Origin: Haliscomenobacter hydrossis DSM 1100
Lineage (GTDB): Bacteria; Bacteroidota; Bacteroidia; Chitinophagales; Saprospiraceae
Reading direction: 5' to 3'
Assembly (NCBI RefSeq): GCF_000212735.1
Contig: NC_015510.1
Location: 2,500,001-2,536,314, forward strand
Length of the DNA stretch: 36,314 nt
The stretch's first letter is position 1. Every line of letters begins with the position of its first letter. The position numbers were made by a program, and so were the translations under genes. Of the stretch, positions 16,443 through 24,308 are shown piece after piece. Below the pieces are notes generated by a model that searched no databases, had not been told where the DNA came from, and saw only the letters and a program-made list of their open reading frames with translations.

Positions 16443-17975
16443 CTATTGAACAATAGCTTTCGCGCCCACCTTAATGTTCACTTTTTGTTGAGCGAGCACC
16501 CTCACCGACTTGCCAGGGTTGCTGTTTTCCGTTGATATATATGCTTGCATACGAAGCTGTTTCGCCGTACGAATCCGGGCAAAGCGAATTTCATCAAATC
16601 CCGCCAGGGTTGTTTTGCTGCTCGGTGTAGTGCTGATGCCCTGCGCATTGGTTTTGGCACCTGGTATAATTTGTTCCAAAGGCTTCAATAAGGAATCCAG
16701 CACCTGGCCTGAACTACTCAAGAAGTAGCCTTGTATGCTAATATCCAGCGGCAGTTCATTATCAGCGACCACCTTAAATTCCAGCTGTTTGACATTTTTG
16801 TATTGCGAAAAATCCACGTCATAAACATCCTCTGCCAAAAAATTCGATACACTGCCGTACAAAGGCAATTCCACTTGCACCTGCACCCGATAAAAGCTTT
16901 TATCCGTAATGAAACCTTTTACCCCGGTATCCCCAAAAGGATTGGTAAAGGCATCTACATCGTAGGCAACGGCAATGGGACCCGAGCCAAATACTACATC
17001 CAGGTTGGAATTGGTGGTGTTAAATGTGAACGTATCCCGTTTAACCTGCCCAACTTCGTTGATCGTGGGATATGGGAAATCGATGCCGTTGCGCAAAAAA
17101 ACACTCTCGACATTCAGCGCCCGGTTGTCTACGGTAAAGACTTTAAAATCTCGTACAATCGATCGGGAGGGAATGCCAAAGGAATTTTCCAGAAAAAACG
17201 ATACCCTGGGATCGGCAAAGTAAATATTGCCTTTGATGTAGTTTTGAAAAAAATCAATGCCAATCGTATCTCGCCCACCTTCGTACAATAAACTGCCGAA
17301 AAAACCCTCGGCGTAGGAAAATTGCAAGTCCGTGATCCGCACCAAAAACAACCCGGCATTGACACTAGCCCCACTGGGCGTTACCGCATTGTATTCAATG
17401 TACACCGTATCATTTTTAGGGATCAACGAATACCCGGCAATGGAGGCCGGAGTCACTTGATTGCTAGCAGAAGGCCGGGCACCCGAACCACTATACGCCG
17501 GAATATCTACCGAAAACGTATAGGGTTGACCCGCTTTGAGCATTTGTGGAAAAGTTACCTGCACTTTAATGGCCTCAAGATTGGGGTTTTCGATGTAATA
17601 CACAAAATCCCCTTTTTTTAAGTCCACCCGGTCGATTTTCACCCCATTGGGCAAATTAAAGGGCAAGGGCATTTTTTTGCTTAAGACGGGTATAAGTGGA
17701 GGCAATGCCGTGCTTAAGGTGCCAAAAATATCCTCACTCGTGCGGGTGAGAATGTCCCCAATATAGCGGAAGCGGATGCGGCCATCGGGGTCAACCACAA
17801 TGTCTGACAGGTCTTCTACACTTTCCAAAATTTCTTGTAAGGTGGTACTGGAGTTAACCAGCGGAAAGGCTATTTCGGGTTGATAATTGGACACTTCCCA
17901 GTCTTCGAGATTGCTGAGTTTGCTGCAGGCCAGGCTCGATACAATCAGCATCAATAGTAAACATGTGTTCTTCAT
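16443..17975 (-). CDS. Unrecognised lipoprotein, probably beta-rich
   Basis: A 510-residue product that I do not recognise. The N-terminus is a lipoprotein signal with a lipobox ending at Cys17 (SSLAC). The next residues (SKLSNLEDWE) lack the acidic run typical of Bacteroidota surface-export signals, so its final side of the outer membrane is unclear. The body is rich in beta-type text and proline/glycine turns (for example VDIPAYSGSGARPS), without repeats or catalytic motifs that I can name. It follows the gene at 17993-18799 by 17 bp and is probably in one operon with it. A secreted binding or structural role is possible but not shown. Confidence 0.75.
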   Translation of the reverse strand: MKNTCLLLMLIVSSLACSKLSNLEDWEVSNYQPEIAFPLVNSSTTLQEILESVEDLSDIVVDPDGRIRFRYIGDILTRTSEDIFGTLSTALPPLIPVLSKKMPLPFNLPNGVKIDRVDLKKGDFVYYIENPNLEAIKVQVTFPQMLKAGQPYTFSVDIPAYSGSGARPSASNQVTPASIAGYSLIPKNDTVYIEYNAVTPSGASVNAGLFLVRITDLQFSYAEGFFGSLLYEGGRDTIGIDFFQNYIKGNIYFADPRVSFFLENSFGIPSRSIVRDFKVFTVDNRALNVESVFLRNGIDFPYPTINEVGQVKRDTFTFNTTNSNLDVVFGSGPIAVAYDVDAFTNPFGDTGVKGFITDKSFYRVQVQVELPLYGSVSNFLAEDVYDVDFSQYKNVKQLEFKVVADNELPLDISIQGYFLSSSGQVLDSLLKPLEQIIPGAKTNAQGISTTPSSKTTLAGFDEIRFARIRTAKQLRMQAYISTENSNPGKSVRVLAQQKVNIKVGAKAIVQ

Positions 17976-17992
17976 CGTTTTTGGGTGATTAT

Positions 17993-18799
17993 TTACGCTT
18001 TATTTCTAAACGCTGATTCCAGGCGTTGCAGGTATTGCGAGAGGGTTTGTTTTGTAAAAAAACGAAAAGTAAGTGCTGCTTCATCCAATAAATTAAGGGT
18101 GAAAAGGCTGTAATCAAACTGATGTTCCAGCCCAGCCGTCAGGTACTCGCGGTTTTTGGCGATGAGGGCTTGTTCGGAACTGGAAATATTGTTGTCCCCT
18201 CCAGCGTCAATGTATTTTCTCAGCCGTACTTCACAAACCTCGAGGGCTCGGGTCAAAATGTTGAGGTCCCGCGCGGCATTGCCCAGCAATTTTCGCTGAA
18301 AAAGTAGTCCATCCAGGGCCAGTTCTTTGTCTGATTTCACCTGCAAGTCCGTTTTTTCTACCGAATAGTAATGCTCATCCACATCTTCGTTGAATTGATG
18401 GGCAATTTCACTGTGCAGTTTGGCCAATTCGAGCATGGGCACAATGATGGAGCGAAATTTATTTTCCAAAAAATGATGGTAGGCCTTCTCCTGCCGCATG
18501 CTCCCCTGATCGTGCGGATCGTGAATTTCAATCAGGTATTGTACCAGTGTATTGCCTGCAAAAGCCACCGGCTCATGGTCTACGGCATTGGTATGGCTCA
18601 GCAATTTTGACAAACTTTGCGCACTGCGTTCAAAGGCCACATTTTTTTCAAGAATCTCATCCAGCGATTCCTTTCCGTTTTCCGGAAAAACCGAGTGATC
18701 CTCCAGCGGAGGATAGGTCGTTTCTCGTTCAGGTTGATCTTTTTTCTCTCCAGGCTCGCCGGGAGGTTCAAAAAAAGCATCAAACGGATTGCTAGGCAT
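17993..18799 (-). CDS. Unrecognised cytoplasmic helical protein
   Basis: A 268-residue protein with no signal peptide and no membrane segment, not recognised. The first 50 or so residues are proline- and acid-rich and probably disordered (NPFDAFFEPPGEPGEKKD). The rest is strongly helical, with regular hydrophobic spacing (for example ENKFRSIIVPMLELAKLHSE). It lies 17 bp upstream of the lipoprotein gene on the same strand, and diverges from the GH3 gene. The start at 18799 is the only ATG near the 5' end of the open frame. It could be a partner or regulator of the lipoprotein, but nothing in the sequence proves this. Confidence 0.7.
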   Translation of the reverse strand: MPSNPFDAFFEPPGEPGEKKDQPERETTYPPLEDHSVFPENGKESLDEILEKNVAFERSAQSLSKLLSHTNAVDHEPVAFAGNTLVQYLIEIHDPHDQGSMRQEKAYHHFLENKFRSIIVPMLELAKLHSEIAHQFNEDVDEHYYSVEKTDLQVKSDKELALDGLLFQRKLLGNAARDLNILTRALEVCEVRLRKYIDAGGDNNISSSEQALIAKNREYLTAGLEHQFDYSLFTLNLLDEAALTFRFFTKQTLSQYLQRLESAFRNKA

Positions 18800-18940
18800 T
18801 GTCGGATATTTTTTGCCAATTTACGAAAAATAGTAACAATCATGTAGCGTCTGAAATGGGGTAATTCACTTAATACTGTGCAAGATCGACCAAAAGAAGC
18901 AAATTTTATTTCGCAATTCCACAAAAAAAGTCGTACCTTG

Positions 18941-20467
18941 ATGTTTATGCGGAGACTCGTCAATTCCTTTTTTCACCGCCTCTACCATTACCGCTACCGC
19001 TTGATACGGAGCTATATGGAAAACCCTCATCGGATCCAACAGGCCCAACTTCAAGAGCTATTGCTCTTCGCGGCGGATACCGAATGGGGCAAGTCTCATT
19101 TTTTTCACGACATCCGCAACCCCGAAGATTTTCGGCAAGCCATTGCCCTTACTGACTATGAAGACCTTAAACCATTTATTGGCCGCATGATGCTCGGTGA
19201 GCGCGATGTGCTTTGGCCAGGTCAAATCAATTGGTATTCAAAATCTTCAGGTACCACCAACGACAAGAGCAAGTTCATTCCAGTTACCCCACAGAGTTTG
19301 TACAAATGTCACATGCGCGGTAGCTGGGATACCATGACCCTCTATTACCACAGTCGGCCCCAAGCCTCACAGTTTGCCGACAAAAGTATGGTGATGGGTG
19401 GCAGCCTAAGTCGCTTTGAACCCTTCCCCAAAACCATCGTCGGGGATGTCAGTGCCATCATGATCCAACACATGCCCTGGGTGGCGCGACCTTTTTTTAT
19501 TCCCGATTTTGAAACCGCATTGTTGGCCAATTGGGAAGAAAAATTGGAAAAACTGGCTCTTGCCGGGGCCAGCACACCCAATGTGGTGATGATTGGTGGC
19601 GTACCCACCTGGACGGTTGTCCTGTTTCGCCGTATTTTGGAATTAACGGGCAAAAGCAATATGCTGGAGGTCTGGCCTAAATTTCAGGTGTACACCCACG
19701 GTGGGGTAAGTTTTACCCCTTACCGTCATCAGTTTCAGTCTTTTTTTCCTTCTCCTGCGGTTGATTATCAGGAAATTTACAATGCTTCGGAAGGTTTTTT
19801 TGCCGTGCAGGATAACCTGGATGAAGAAGGTTTGTTGCTGTTGCTCAACAATGGCATTTATTACGAATTCATCCCCATGAGCGAATGGGAACAAAGCAAT
19901 CCCAAAGCCCTGAGCCTGGCGGAAGTGGAAGTGGGTAAAAATTACGCCCTGGTCATCAGCACCAACTCGGGCTTATGGCGTTATTTGCCTGGCGATACCG
20001 TCATTTTTACTTCGGTACAACCCTACCGCATCAAAGTCAGCGGGCGCACCAAGCAGTTTGTCAATGCGTTTGGAGAGGAAGTGATGGTAGACAATACCGA
20101 CAAAGCCCTGGCCGAGGCCTGCCTCCTCACTGGTGCAGAGGTGCGCGAATACACCGTGGCCCCCGTCTATTTTCAAGGCAACGCTCAAGGCGGCCACCAA
20201 TGGATCATTGAATTTGCCAAAGAACCCTCCGACCTTCAGGCTTTTACACGTTTGCTCGACCTCAACTTGCAACGCATCAACTCCGACTACGAAGCCAAGC
20301 GCTTCCGCGACCTCGCCATGCTGCCCCTCCGCATTCAGGTAGTGCCCAATGGTACTTTCCACAATTGGTTGCGGGCCAAAGGCAAGTTGGGCGGCCAACA
20401 CAAAGTGCCGCGTTTGTCCAATCACCGCAATTTCATCGAAGAGATTCTAGCTCAAGTGGGTCCTTAA
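18941..20467 (+). CDS. GH3-family acyl-adenylating enzyme
   Basis: GH3 proteins belong to the ANL superfamily and adenylate a carboxylic acid; plant members then conjugate it to an amino acid. The bacterial role is not established. The 508-residue product has the ATP-binding loop YSKSSGTTNDKSKFIPVT near residues 99-116. It also has the family's GGVSF and EIYNASEGFFA motifs, and the C-terminal hinge GRTKQFVNAFGEEVM. The frame opens upstream at 18878, but bacterial GH3 proteins have only a short stretch before the MENPHRIQ region, so ATG 18941 (or 18947) is preferred. A terminator hairpin begins at its stop codon, so it is probably a single-gene transcript. Confidence 0.88.
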   Translation: MFMRRLVNSFFHRLYHYRYRLIRSYMENPHRIQQAQLQELLLFAADTEWGKSHFFHDIRNPEDFRQAIALTDYEDLKPFIGRMMLGERDVLWPGQINWYSKSSGTTNDKSKFIPVTPQSLYKCHMRGSWDTMTLYYHSRPQASQFADKSMVMGGSLSRFEPFPKTIVGDVSAIMIQHMPWVARPFFIPDFETALLANWEEKLEKLALAGASTPNVVMIGGVPTWTVVLFRRILELTGKSNMLEVWPKFQVYTHGGVSFTPYRHQFQSFFPSPAVDYQEIYNASEGFFAVQDNLDEEGLLLLLNNGIYYEFIPMSEWEQSNPKALSLAEVEVGKNYALVISTNSGLWRYLPGDTVIFTSVQPYRIKVSGRTKQFVNAFGEEVMVDNTDKALAEACLLTGAEVREYTVAPVYFQGNAQGGHQWIIEFAKEPSDLQAFTRLLDLNLQRINSDYEAKRFRDLAMLPLRIQVVPNGTFHNWLRAKGKLGGQHKVPRLSNHRNFIEEILAQVGP

Positions 20468-20520
20468 TGCCATTTTGTCTGTACGTTTCCAATCTTAAGC
20501 GTCAAAATGGCATTTTATTT
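20466..20520 (+). terminator. Terminator of the GH3 gene
   Basis: AATGCCATTTTG (20466-20477), which includes part of the stop codon, is perfectly complementary to CAAAATGGCATT (20503-20514), and TTTTATTTT follows. The loop is 25 nt. Confidence 0.65.
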
Positions 20521-20554
20521 TCAAGCAATTGACAATTTGTACTGCTTTTAGGCA

Positions 20555-20571
20555 TTGGAATGCCGTTTGCT
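20555..20571 (+). promoter_or_regulatory. Sigma-54-like promoter of the small heat-shock gene
   Basis: TTGGAATGCCGTTTGCT matches YTGGCACG-N4-TTGCW with two mismatches, both in the -24 half. The GG (20557-20558) and GC (20569-20570) are exactly 10 nt apart. The predicted start is near 20582, about 30 nt before the ATG. With the copy at 15462 this is the second such site within about 5 kb. Confidence 0.55.
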
Positions 20572-20613
20572 AAACAGAGAGCAAACAACATTTAAACATA
20601 AAAATCCAACGCC

Positions 20614-21060
20614 ATGAAAGTTGTAGCTGTTAAACCACAAGTACCCTCTGTTTTTGTAGACGAATCTCTCGACCGTCTGATCAATCGTTTCTTTGGCCCA
20701 GAAGTTTCCTTTGGCCCTTTCCGCGATTCAGTGGAAAATCGTCCAGCCGTTAACATCGTTGAGACTGAACAGGCATTCCGCATTGAATTGGCCGCTCCCG
20801 GTTTGAACAAAGAAGATTTCAACATCAAATTGGAAAAAGATACGCTGAGCATCTCGGCCAAAAAAGAAACCACTACCGTGGAAGGCGAAAAAGTGAAAGT
20901 GCGCGAGTTTGCTTACTCCAGCTTCCAACGCAACTTCAATTTGCCCAAAACGGTCAACGCTGAGGCCATCGAAGCCCGCTACGAAAATGGGGTCTTGTTC
21001 TTGACCTTGCCTAAAAAAGAAGAAGCGCTGCCTAAAGTTCAGCAGATTTCGGTAGGCTAA
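20614..21060 (+). CDS. Small heat-shock protein, Hsp20/alpha-crystallin family
   Basis: An ATP-independent cytoplasmic chaperone that holds unfolding proteins. The 148-residue length is typical. The alpha-crystallin domain runs from about residue 45 (PAVNIVETEQAFRIELAAPGL) to residue 135. It includes the conserved ARYENGVLFLTLPK segment, with the family's GxLxxxxP-type motif, and a short C-terminal tail. The N-terminal part contains an LINRFFGPE stretch typical of bacterial members. It stands alone, with a sigma-54-like promoter upstream and an iterated-word repeat directly after its stop. Confidence 0.95.
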   Translation: MKVVAVKPQVPSVFVDESLDRLINRFFGPEVSFGPFRDSVENRPAVNIVETEQAFRIELAAPGLNKEDFNIKLEKDTLSISAKKETTTVEGEKVKVREFAYSSFQRNFNLPKTVNAEAIEARYENGVLFLTLPKKEEALPKVQQISVG

Positions 21061-21069
21061 TTCTTTTAG

Positions 21070-21172
21070 TGATGAGTTATGAGTGATGAGTGATGAATTT
21101 GACCCTGCATTTGAAAGGAGCATACTCATAACTCATAACTCATAACTCATAACTCATAACTCATAACTCATT
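21070..21172. repeat. Iterated-word inverted repeat, 7-nt word ACTCATA
   Basis: The right arm (21124-21172) is six perfect ACTCATA units plus a terminal ACTCATT. The left arm (21070-21097) is four inverted units (TGATGAG, TTATGAG, TGATGAG, TGATGAA). The spacer is 26 nt. The right arm is nearly error-free while the left arm has diverged, which suggests recent slippage expansion on one side. It lies 10 bp after the small heat-shock gene. Confidence 0.85.
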
Positions 21173-21470
21173 TAACTTTCTTTGAAAAAAAGTTGACAAA
21201 GTGCCAACTTTTACCCCTCGGATATTGTCTTGTTATAAGAAAACAGATATATTCAAGGCGAATTGAAATGAACCTTTCCGACTTGATACTGTTAAGTACA
21301 ATACATTCGCTAAAATCAACATTCTGTCGCCAACAAGACGCAGATTCTGACGCTACGCGAAACTTTTTGCTTTAGATAGTAGTTAATAAGGTAGAAGCGA
21401 GTCCAGTACTTGCACAACTTATTGATGAATAGTTTATAGGTTAGTTAATAGGGTTTTAGGTGTTTTTTGG
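21173..21470. other. Intergenic region between the heat-shock gene and the DUF3109 gene
   Basis: No convincing gene is seen; a 60-codon plus-strand frame at 21193-21375 has no family resemblance. AAAAGTTG can pair with CAACTTTT near 21185-21210, and a short imperfect repeat (TAGTTTATAGG, TTAGTTAATAGG) lies at about 21430-21452. The stretch ends in a plus-strand terminator, so it may be a long 3' leader-out of the heat-shock transcript or hold a small RNA. Confidence 0.4.
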
Positions 21471-21502
21471 GGCCGGCACATTTTGTGTACGGCCTTTTTT
21501 TT
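21471..21502 (+). terminator. Plus-strand intrinsic terminator
   Basis: GGCCG (21471-21475) pairs with CGGCC (21490-21494), with CACA/TGTG pairing inside, and is followed by eight T residues. The nearest plus-strand gene, the small heat-shock gene, ends 410 bp upstream. The end of the minus-strand DUF3109 gene lies 8 bp away. Confidence 0.65.
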
Positions 21503-21509
21503 GCGTTCA

Positions 21510-22085
21510 TCACTCCTCCAACACCTTCGCCGCCGCGCACAACTCCGCATAAAAATCCGCTCCGTACTTGCGGACCAGCGCGTCTTTCAAAAACACGTAA
21601 ACGGGTACTTTTTCTTTTTTTCCCAAGGTACAAGCCGCTGAACAAATGTGCCAGCGCTCGTAGTTCAGTCCTTCAAAGCCCGATACCTCTGAGCTGACCC
21701 TGATCGGATAGAGGTGACAAGAGATCGGTTTGATAAAATCAGTGGCACCCGCCTGGTGAGCCAGCTCGATGCCACACTTGGCGATGCCAAAATTATCGTA
21801 AGTAAGGTAGGCACAAGCAGCATTGTTGACCAGCGGAGTAGCGTAGCCCTTGTTTTCCTCAACATAGGTGTATTTGCCTTGCGCCTCAATGGCTGCCCGG
21901 CCATCGCTGGTCAAAAAGCTTTTGATGGAGTCATAAATCTCGTCGAGAATGGGCAATTCAGCCCTCTCCAGAGGCGCACCAAAGTCGCCTTCCCAACAAC
22001 ACGCCCCTTTGCAGGCATCCAAATCGCAGATGAAATGCTCCTGCACTATTTCGTCACTAACCAATACATCGTTTACAATCAACAT
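21510..22085 (-). CDS. DUF3109 family cysteine-rich protein
   Basis: A small cytoplasmic protein of the DUF3109 family, whose function is unknown; a zinc or iron-sulfur site is presumed. The 191-residue form starts MLIVNDVLVSDEIV at 22085; eight extra codons to 22109 are possible but not family-like. Conserved cysteines are visible as CDLDACKGACCWEGD near the N-terminus, CGIE in the middle, CHLYPIR, and HICSAACTLGK near the C-terminus. This spacing recalls the YkgJ-type metal-cluster proteins. It stands alone, with a TAnnTTTG box upstream. Confidence 0.88.
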   Translation of the reverse strand: MLIVNDVLVSDEIVQEHFICDLDACKGACCWEGDFGAPLERAELPILDEIYDSIKSFLTSDGRAAIEAQGKYTYVEENKGYATPLVNNAACAYLTYDNFGIAKCGIELAHQAGATDFIKPISCHLYPIRVSSEVSGFEGLNYERWHICSAACTLGKKEKVPVYVFLKDALVRKYGADFYAELCAAAKVLEE

Positions 22086-22106
22086 GCGGAAATGCTTAAA
22101 TGAACA

Positions 22107-22114
22107 CAAAACTA
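22107..22114 (-). promoter_or_regulatory. -7 box of the DUF3109 gene
   Basis: On the minus strand TAGTTTTG matches TAnnTTTG and ends 21 bp before the ATG at 22085. No exact TTTG stands at the -33 distance. Confidence 0.4.
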
Positions 22115-22241
22115 AAAAAGAAGCAGAAAGGAAATCTGGCTGACCTTAAAAAACCAAATTATTATTGCATTTTTACGGAAACAGGAACCAGGAGCAAACC
22201 CTTCTACACTTGAAGCGTTTTCTTTTCAACGCCAAATTTCA

Positions 22242-22269
22242 GTAGAGACGCAATGCGTTGCATCTCTAC
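22242..22269. repeat. GTAGAG...CTCTAC palindrome (copy 2)
   Basis: GTAGAGACGCAA (22242-22253) pairs with TTGCATCTCTAC (22258-22269) around TGCG, with one G-T pair. It lies between the divergent DUF3109 and citrate synthase genes. Confidence 0.75.
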
Positions 22270-22337
22270 CGACAAAAATAAAATGCGCTGAAGTGGTAAA
22301 TCCTTGCCAAATAGTTTTTTTTTGGCGGAATGAATGT

Positions 22338-22374
22338 AATATTTTTGCGCGCGAAATGATCCGCGCAAAATATT
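22338..22374 (+). promoter_or_regulatory. Citrate synthase promoter -7 box inside an inverted repeat
   Basis: TATTTTTG (22340-22347) matches TAnnTTTG; a TTTG lies upstream but at only 15 nt. The box is part of an inverted repeat: AATATTTTTGCGCG (22338-22351) is complementary to CGCGCAAAATATT (22362-22374) with one bulged T. This could be an operator over the start site or a hairpin at the 5' end of the transcript. The ATG is about 60 bp downstream. Confidence 0.45.
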
Positions 22375-22434
22375 CATGCGGGTTGTACCCAAAACAAACA
22401 GCGAACAACATTACTAACCATAACACTTACTTGA

Positions 22435-23754
22435 ATGGATACCCTCAAGAAAAAATTCTACGAGAAATCCAGCGCCTTAAAAGTCGAAATCAAATCCTTG
22501 CTCAAGGAGCACAGCGAATTGATGGTGGATGACGTAAACCTCGGTCAGATTTATGGCGGTGCCCGCGACATCAAAATGATGGTATGGGAAACCTCCGAAC
22601 TGGACGCAATGGAAGGTATCCGCTTCCGGAACATGTCTATTCCGGAATTGAAAGAAAAACTACCCAAAGGTAAAGATGGCAAAGAACCCCTACCGGAAGC
22701 CCTATTCTGGTTGATGCTGGTGGGTGAAGTGCCAACCAAAGCTGAAGCCGACTGGCTGACGGAAGAGTGGCGCAAGCGCAGTACTGTACCAGCCCATGTA
22801 TTCAGCACGCTGGATGCTCTGCCGACCAACACCCACGCCATGACCCAGTTCACGATTGCCATCAATGCCATGCAAACGGAGAGCATCTTTGCCTCCCGCT
22901 ACGACGAAGGCATGAATAAAGACGAGTATTGGGATGCCACTTACGAAGACACGATGAACCTCATCGCCAAGCTTCCACAAGTGGCCGCCTACATTTATCG
23001 CCGCACTTACGCCGCTGGGCAACACATCGCCCCAAGCACAACGGAAGACTGGTCGGGCAACTACGCCCATATGTTGGGTTTTGAGAATGAAGAATTCAAA
23101 GCCTTGATGCGCCTGTACCTGACCATCCACGCCGATCACGAAGGTGGAAACGCATCTGCGCATACTACCCACCTGGTGGGTTCTACCCTCAGCGATCCCT
23201 ATTTGACCTTTGCCGCAGGGATGAACGCACTGGCTGGCCCTTTGCATGGCCTGGCCAATCAGGAAGTGATCAAGTGGATTTTCGATATGCTTGAAGAATT
23301 GGGTACCACTGCGCCGACCAAAGAACAAATCGCTGATTATGTACACGCTACTTTGGCCAAAGGACAGGTAGTGCCCGGTTATGGTCACGCGGTATTGCGC
23401 CGACCTGACCCCCGTTTTATGGCCCAAATGGAATTCGCCAAAGAATACATTCGCCACGACGATGTGGTAGAAGTCGTTTGGAAAGTATTTGACGTCGTGC
23501 CCGGTATTCTGAGCAGCCTGGGTAAAGTAAAAAATCCCTGGCCTAATGTTGACGCCCACTCTGGTGCCTTGTTGGTGCACTATGGCTTGAAGGAGTATGG
23601 CTATTATACCGTTTTGTTTGGGGTTTCCCGGGCATTGGGTGTATTGGCCGCCTTGTGCTGGTCACGGGCATTGGGTTTCCCACTCGAACGGCCAAAATCG
23701 GTTACTACCGAATGGGTTCGGCAATTTTTGGCGGAGCACAAAGCAAAAGCATAA
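22435..23754 (+). CDS. gltA: Citrate synthase, mitochondrial-type
   Basis: Condenses acetyl-CoA with oxaloacetate to citrate at the entry to the TCA cycle. The 439-residue product carries all three catalytic residues: His271 (LAGPLHGLANQEV), His318 (VPGYGHAVLRRPDP) and Asp373 (NVDAHSG). The ADHEGGNASAHTTHLVGS stretch resembles mitochondrial citrate synthase more than the NADH-regulated hexameric GltA of enterobacteria. The N-terminus (MDTLKKKFYEKSSALKVEIK) also fits this class, without a targeting peptide. It is expected to be a dimer. It is followed 160 bp later by gcvH on the same strand, with an iterated-word palindrome between them. Confidence 0.95.
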   Translation: MDTLKKKFYEKSSALKVEIKSLLKEHSELMVDDVNLGQIYGGARDIKMMVWETSELDAMEGIRFRNMSIPELKEKLPKGKDGKEPLPEALFWLMLVGEVPTKAEADWLTEEWRKRSTVPAHVFSTLDALPTNTHAMTQFTIAINAMQTESIFASRYDEGMNKDEYWDATYEDTMNLIAKLPQVAAYIYRRTYAAGQHIAPSTTEDWSGNYAHMLGFENEEFKALMRLYLTIHADHEGGNASAHTTHLVGSTLSDPYLTFAAGMNALAGPLHGLANQEVIKWIFDMLEELGTTAPTKEQIADYVHATLAKGQVVPGYGHAVLRRPDPRFMAQMEFAKEYIRHDDVVEVVWKVFDVVPGILSSLGKVKNPWPNVDAHSGALLVHYGLKEYGYYTVLFGVSRALGVLAALCWSRALGFPLERPKSVTTEWVRQFLAEHKAKA

Positions 23755-23878
23755 AGGTTGAGAAGGGTTGAGGGAGGTTGAGAAGGTTGAGGCTACCGCA
23801 GAGAGACTTAGACAAAACCCTTGTCAGTATTGCCCGCGGCAGCCTCAACCTTCTCAACCGCTCTCAACCTTCTCAACT
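23755..23878. repeat. Iterated-word inverted repeat, word GGTTGAGAA
   Basis: The left arm (23755-23794) is four copies of an AGGTTGAGA-like 9-10-nt word. The right arm (23841-23878) is its complement (CTCAACCTT words). The spacer is 46 nt. It overlaps the end of the citrate synthase gene by a few bases at most and fills most of the gap to gcvH. Confidence 0.8.
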
Positions 23879-23917
23879 AACCAATAAACCAATTTTAAAC
23901 ACCACAACAATTCAAAT

Positions 23918-24301
23918 ATGAATTTTCCTCAAGACTTGCGTTATACCTCCGAACACGAATGGGTTAGTGTCTCGGAAGGCAATATTGCCACCATTGGCAT
24001 CACTGATTTTGCTCAGGGTGAATTGGGCGATATTGTTTATGTAGATATAGATACCGTAGGGAACCAACTCAACGCCAACGAAGTGTTTGGCTCCGTAGAG
24101 GCCGTAAAAACCGTTTCGGATCTCTTCATGCCCGTAGATGGAGAAGTACTGGAAGTAAACGCTGCCCTGGATGGCGCGCCTGATCTGGTCAATACCGATC
24201 CTTACGGCGAAGGCTGGATCATTAAAATCAAGATGAGCGACCCCGCTCAACTTGAAGGGTTGATGGATGCTGCTGCTTACGAAAGTAGTGTAGCGGGGTA
24301 G
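23918..24301 (+). CDS. gcvH: Glycine cleavage system H protein
   Basis: The lipoyl-carrying shuttle of the glycine cleavage system, passing the aminomethyl group between the P, T and L proteins. The 127-residue length is typical. The lipoylated lysine is Lys64 in [20 protein letters not shown]. The N-terminus ([10 protein letters not shown]) and the C-terminal GEGWIIKIK stretch match the family. The other glycine cleavage genes are not nearby. A perfect 31-bp hairpin follows its stop and should terminate it. Confidence 0.97.
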   Translation: MNFPQDLRYTSEHEWVSVSEGNIATIGITDFAQGELGDIVYVDIDTVGNQLNANEVFGSVEAVKTVSDLFMPVDGEVLEVNAALDGAPDLVNTDPYGEGWIIKIKMSDPAQLEGLMDAAAYESSVAG

Positions 24302-24308
24302 TATGGTT

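Noticed and set aside
18878-18940. Longer GH3 start at 18878
   Set aside because: The extra residues have no GH3 character and the region looks like an AT-rich upstream sequence.
21124-21172. Possible CRISPR array in the ACTCATA repeats
   Set aside because: Units are 7 nt and directly abutting without spacers, and no cas genes are present.
21193-21375. 60-codon plus-strand frame after the heat-shock gene
   Set aside because: No ribosome-binding site, no family resemblance and an odd composition; treated as non-coding.
22702-23580. 292-codon minus-strand frame opposite citrate synthase
   Set aside because: It covers the catalytic region of citrate synthase in antisense and has no recognisable domain.
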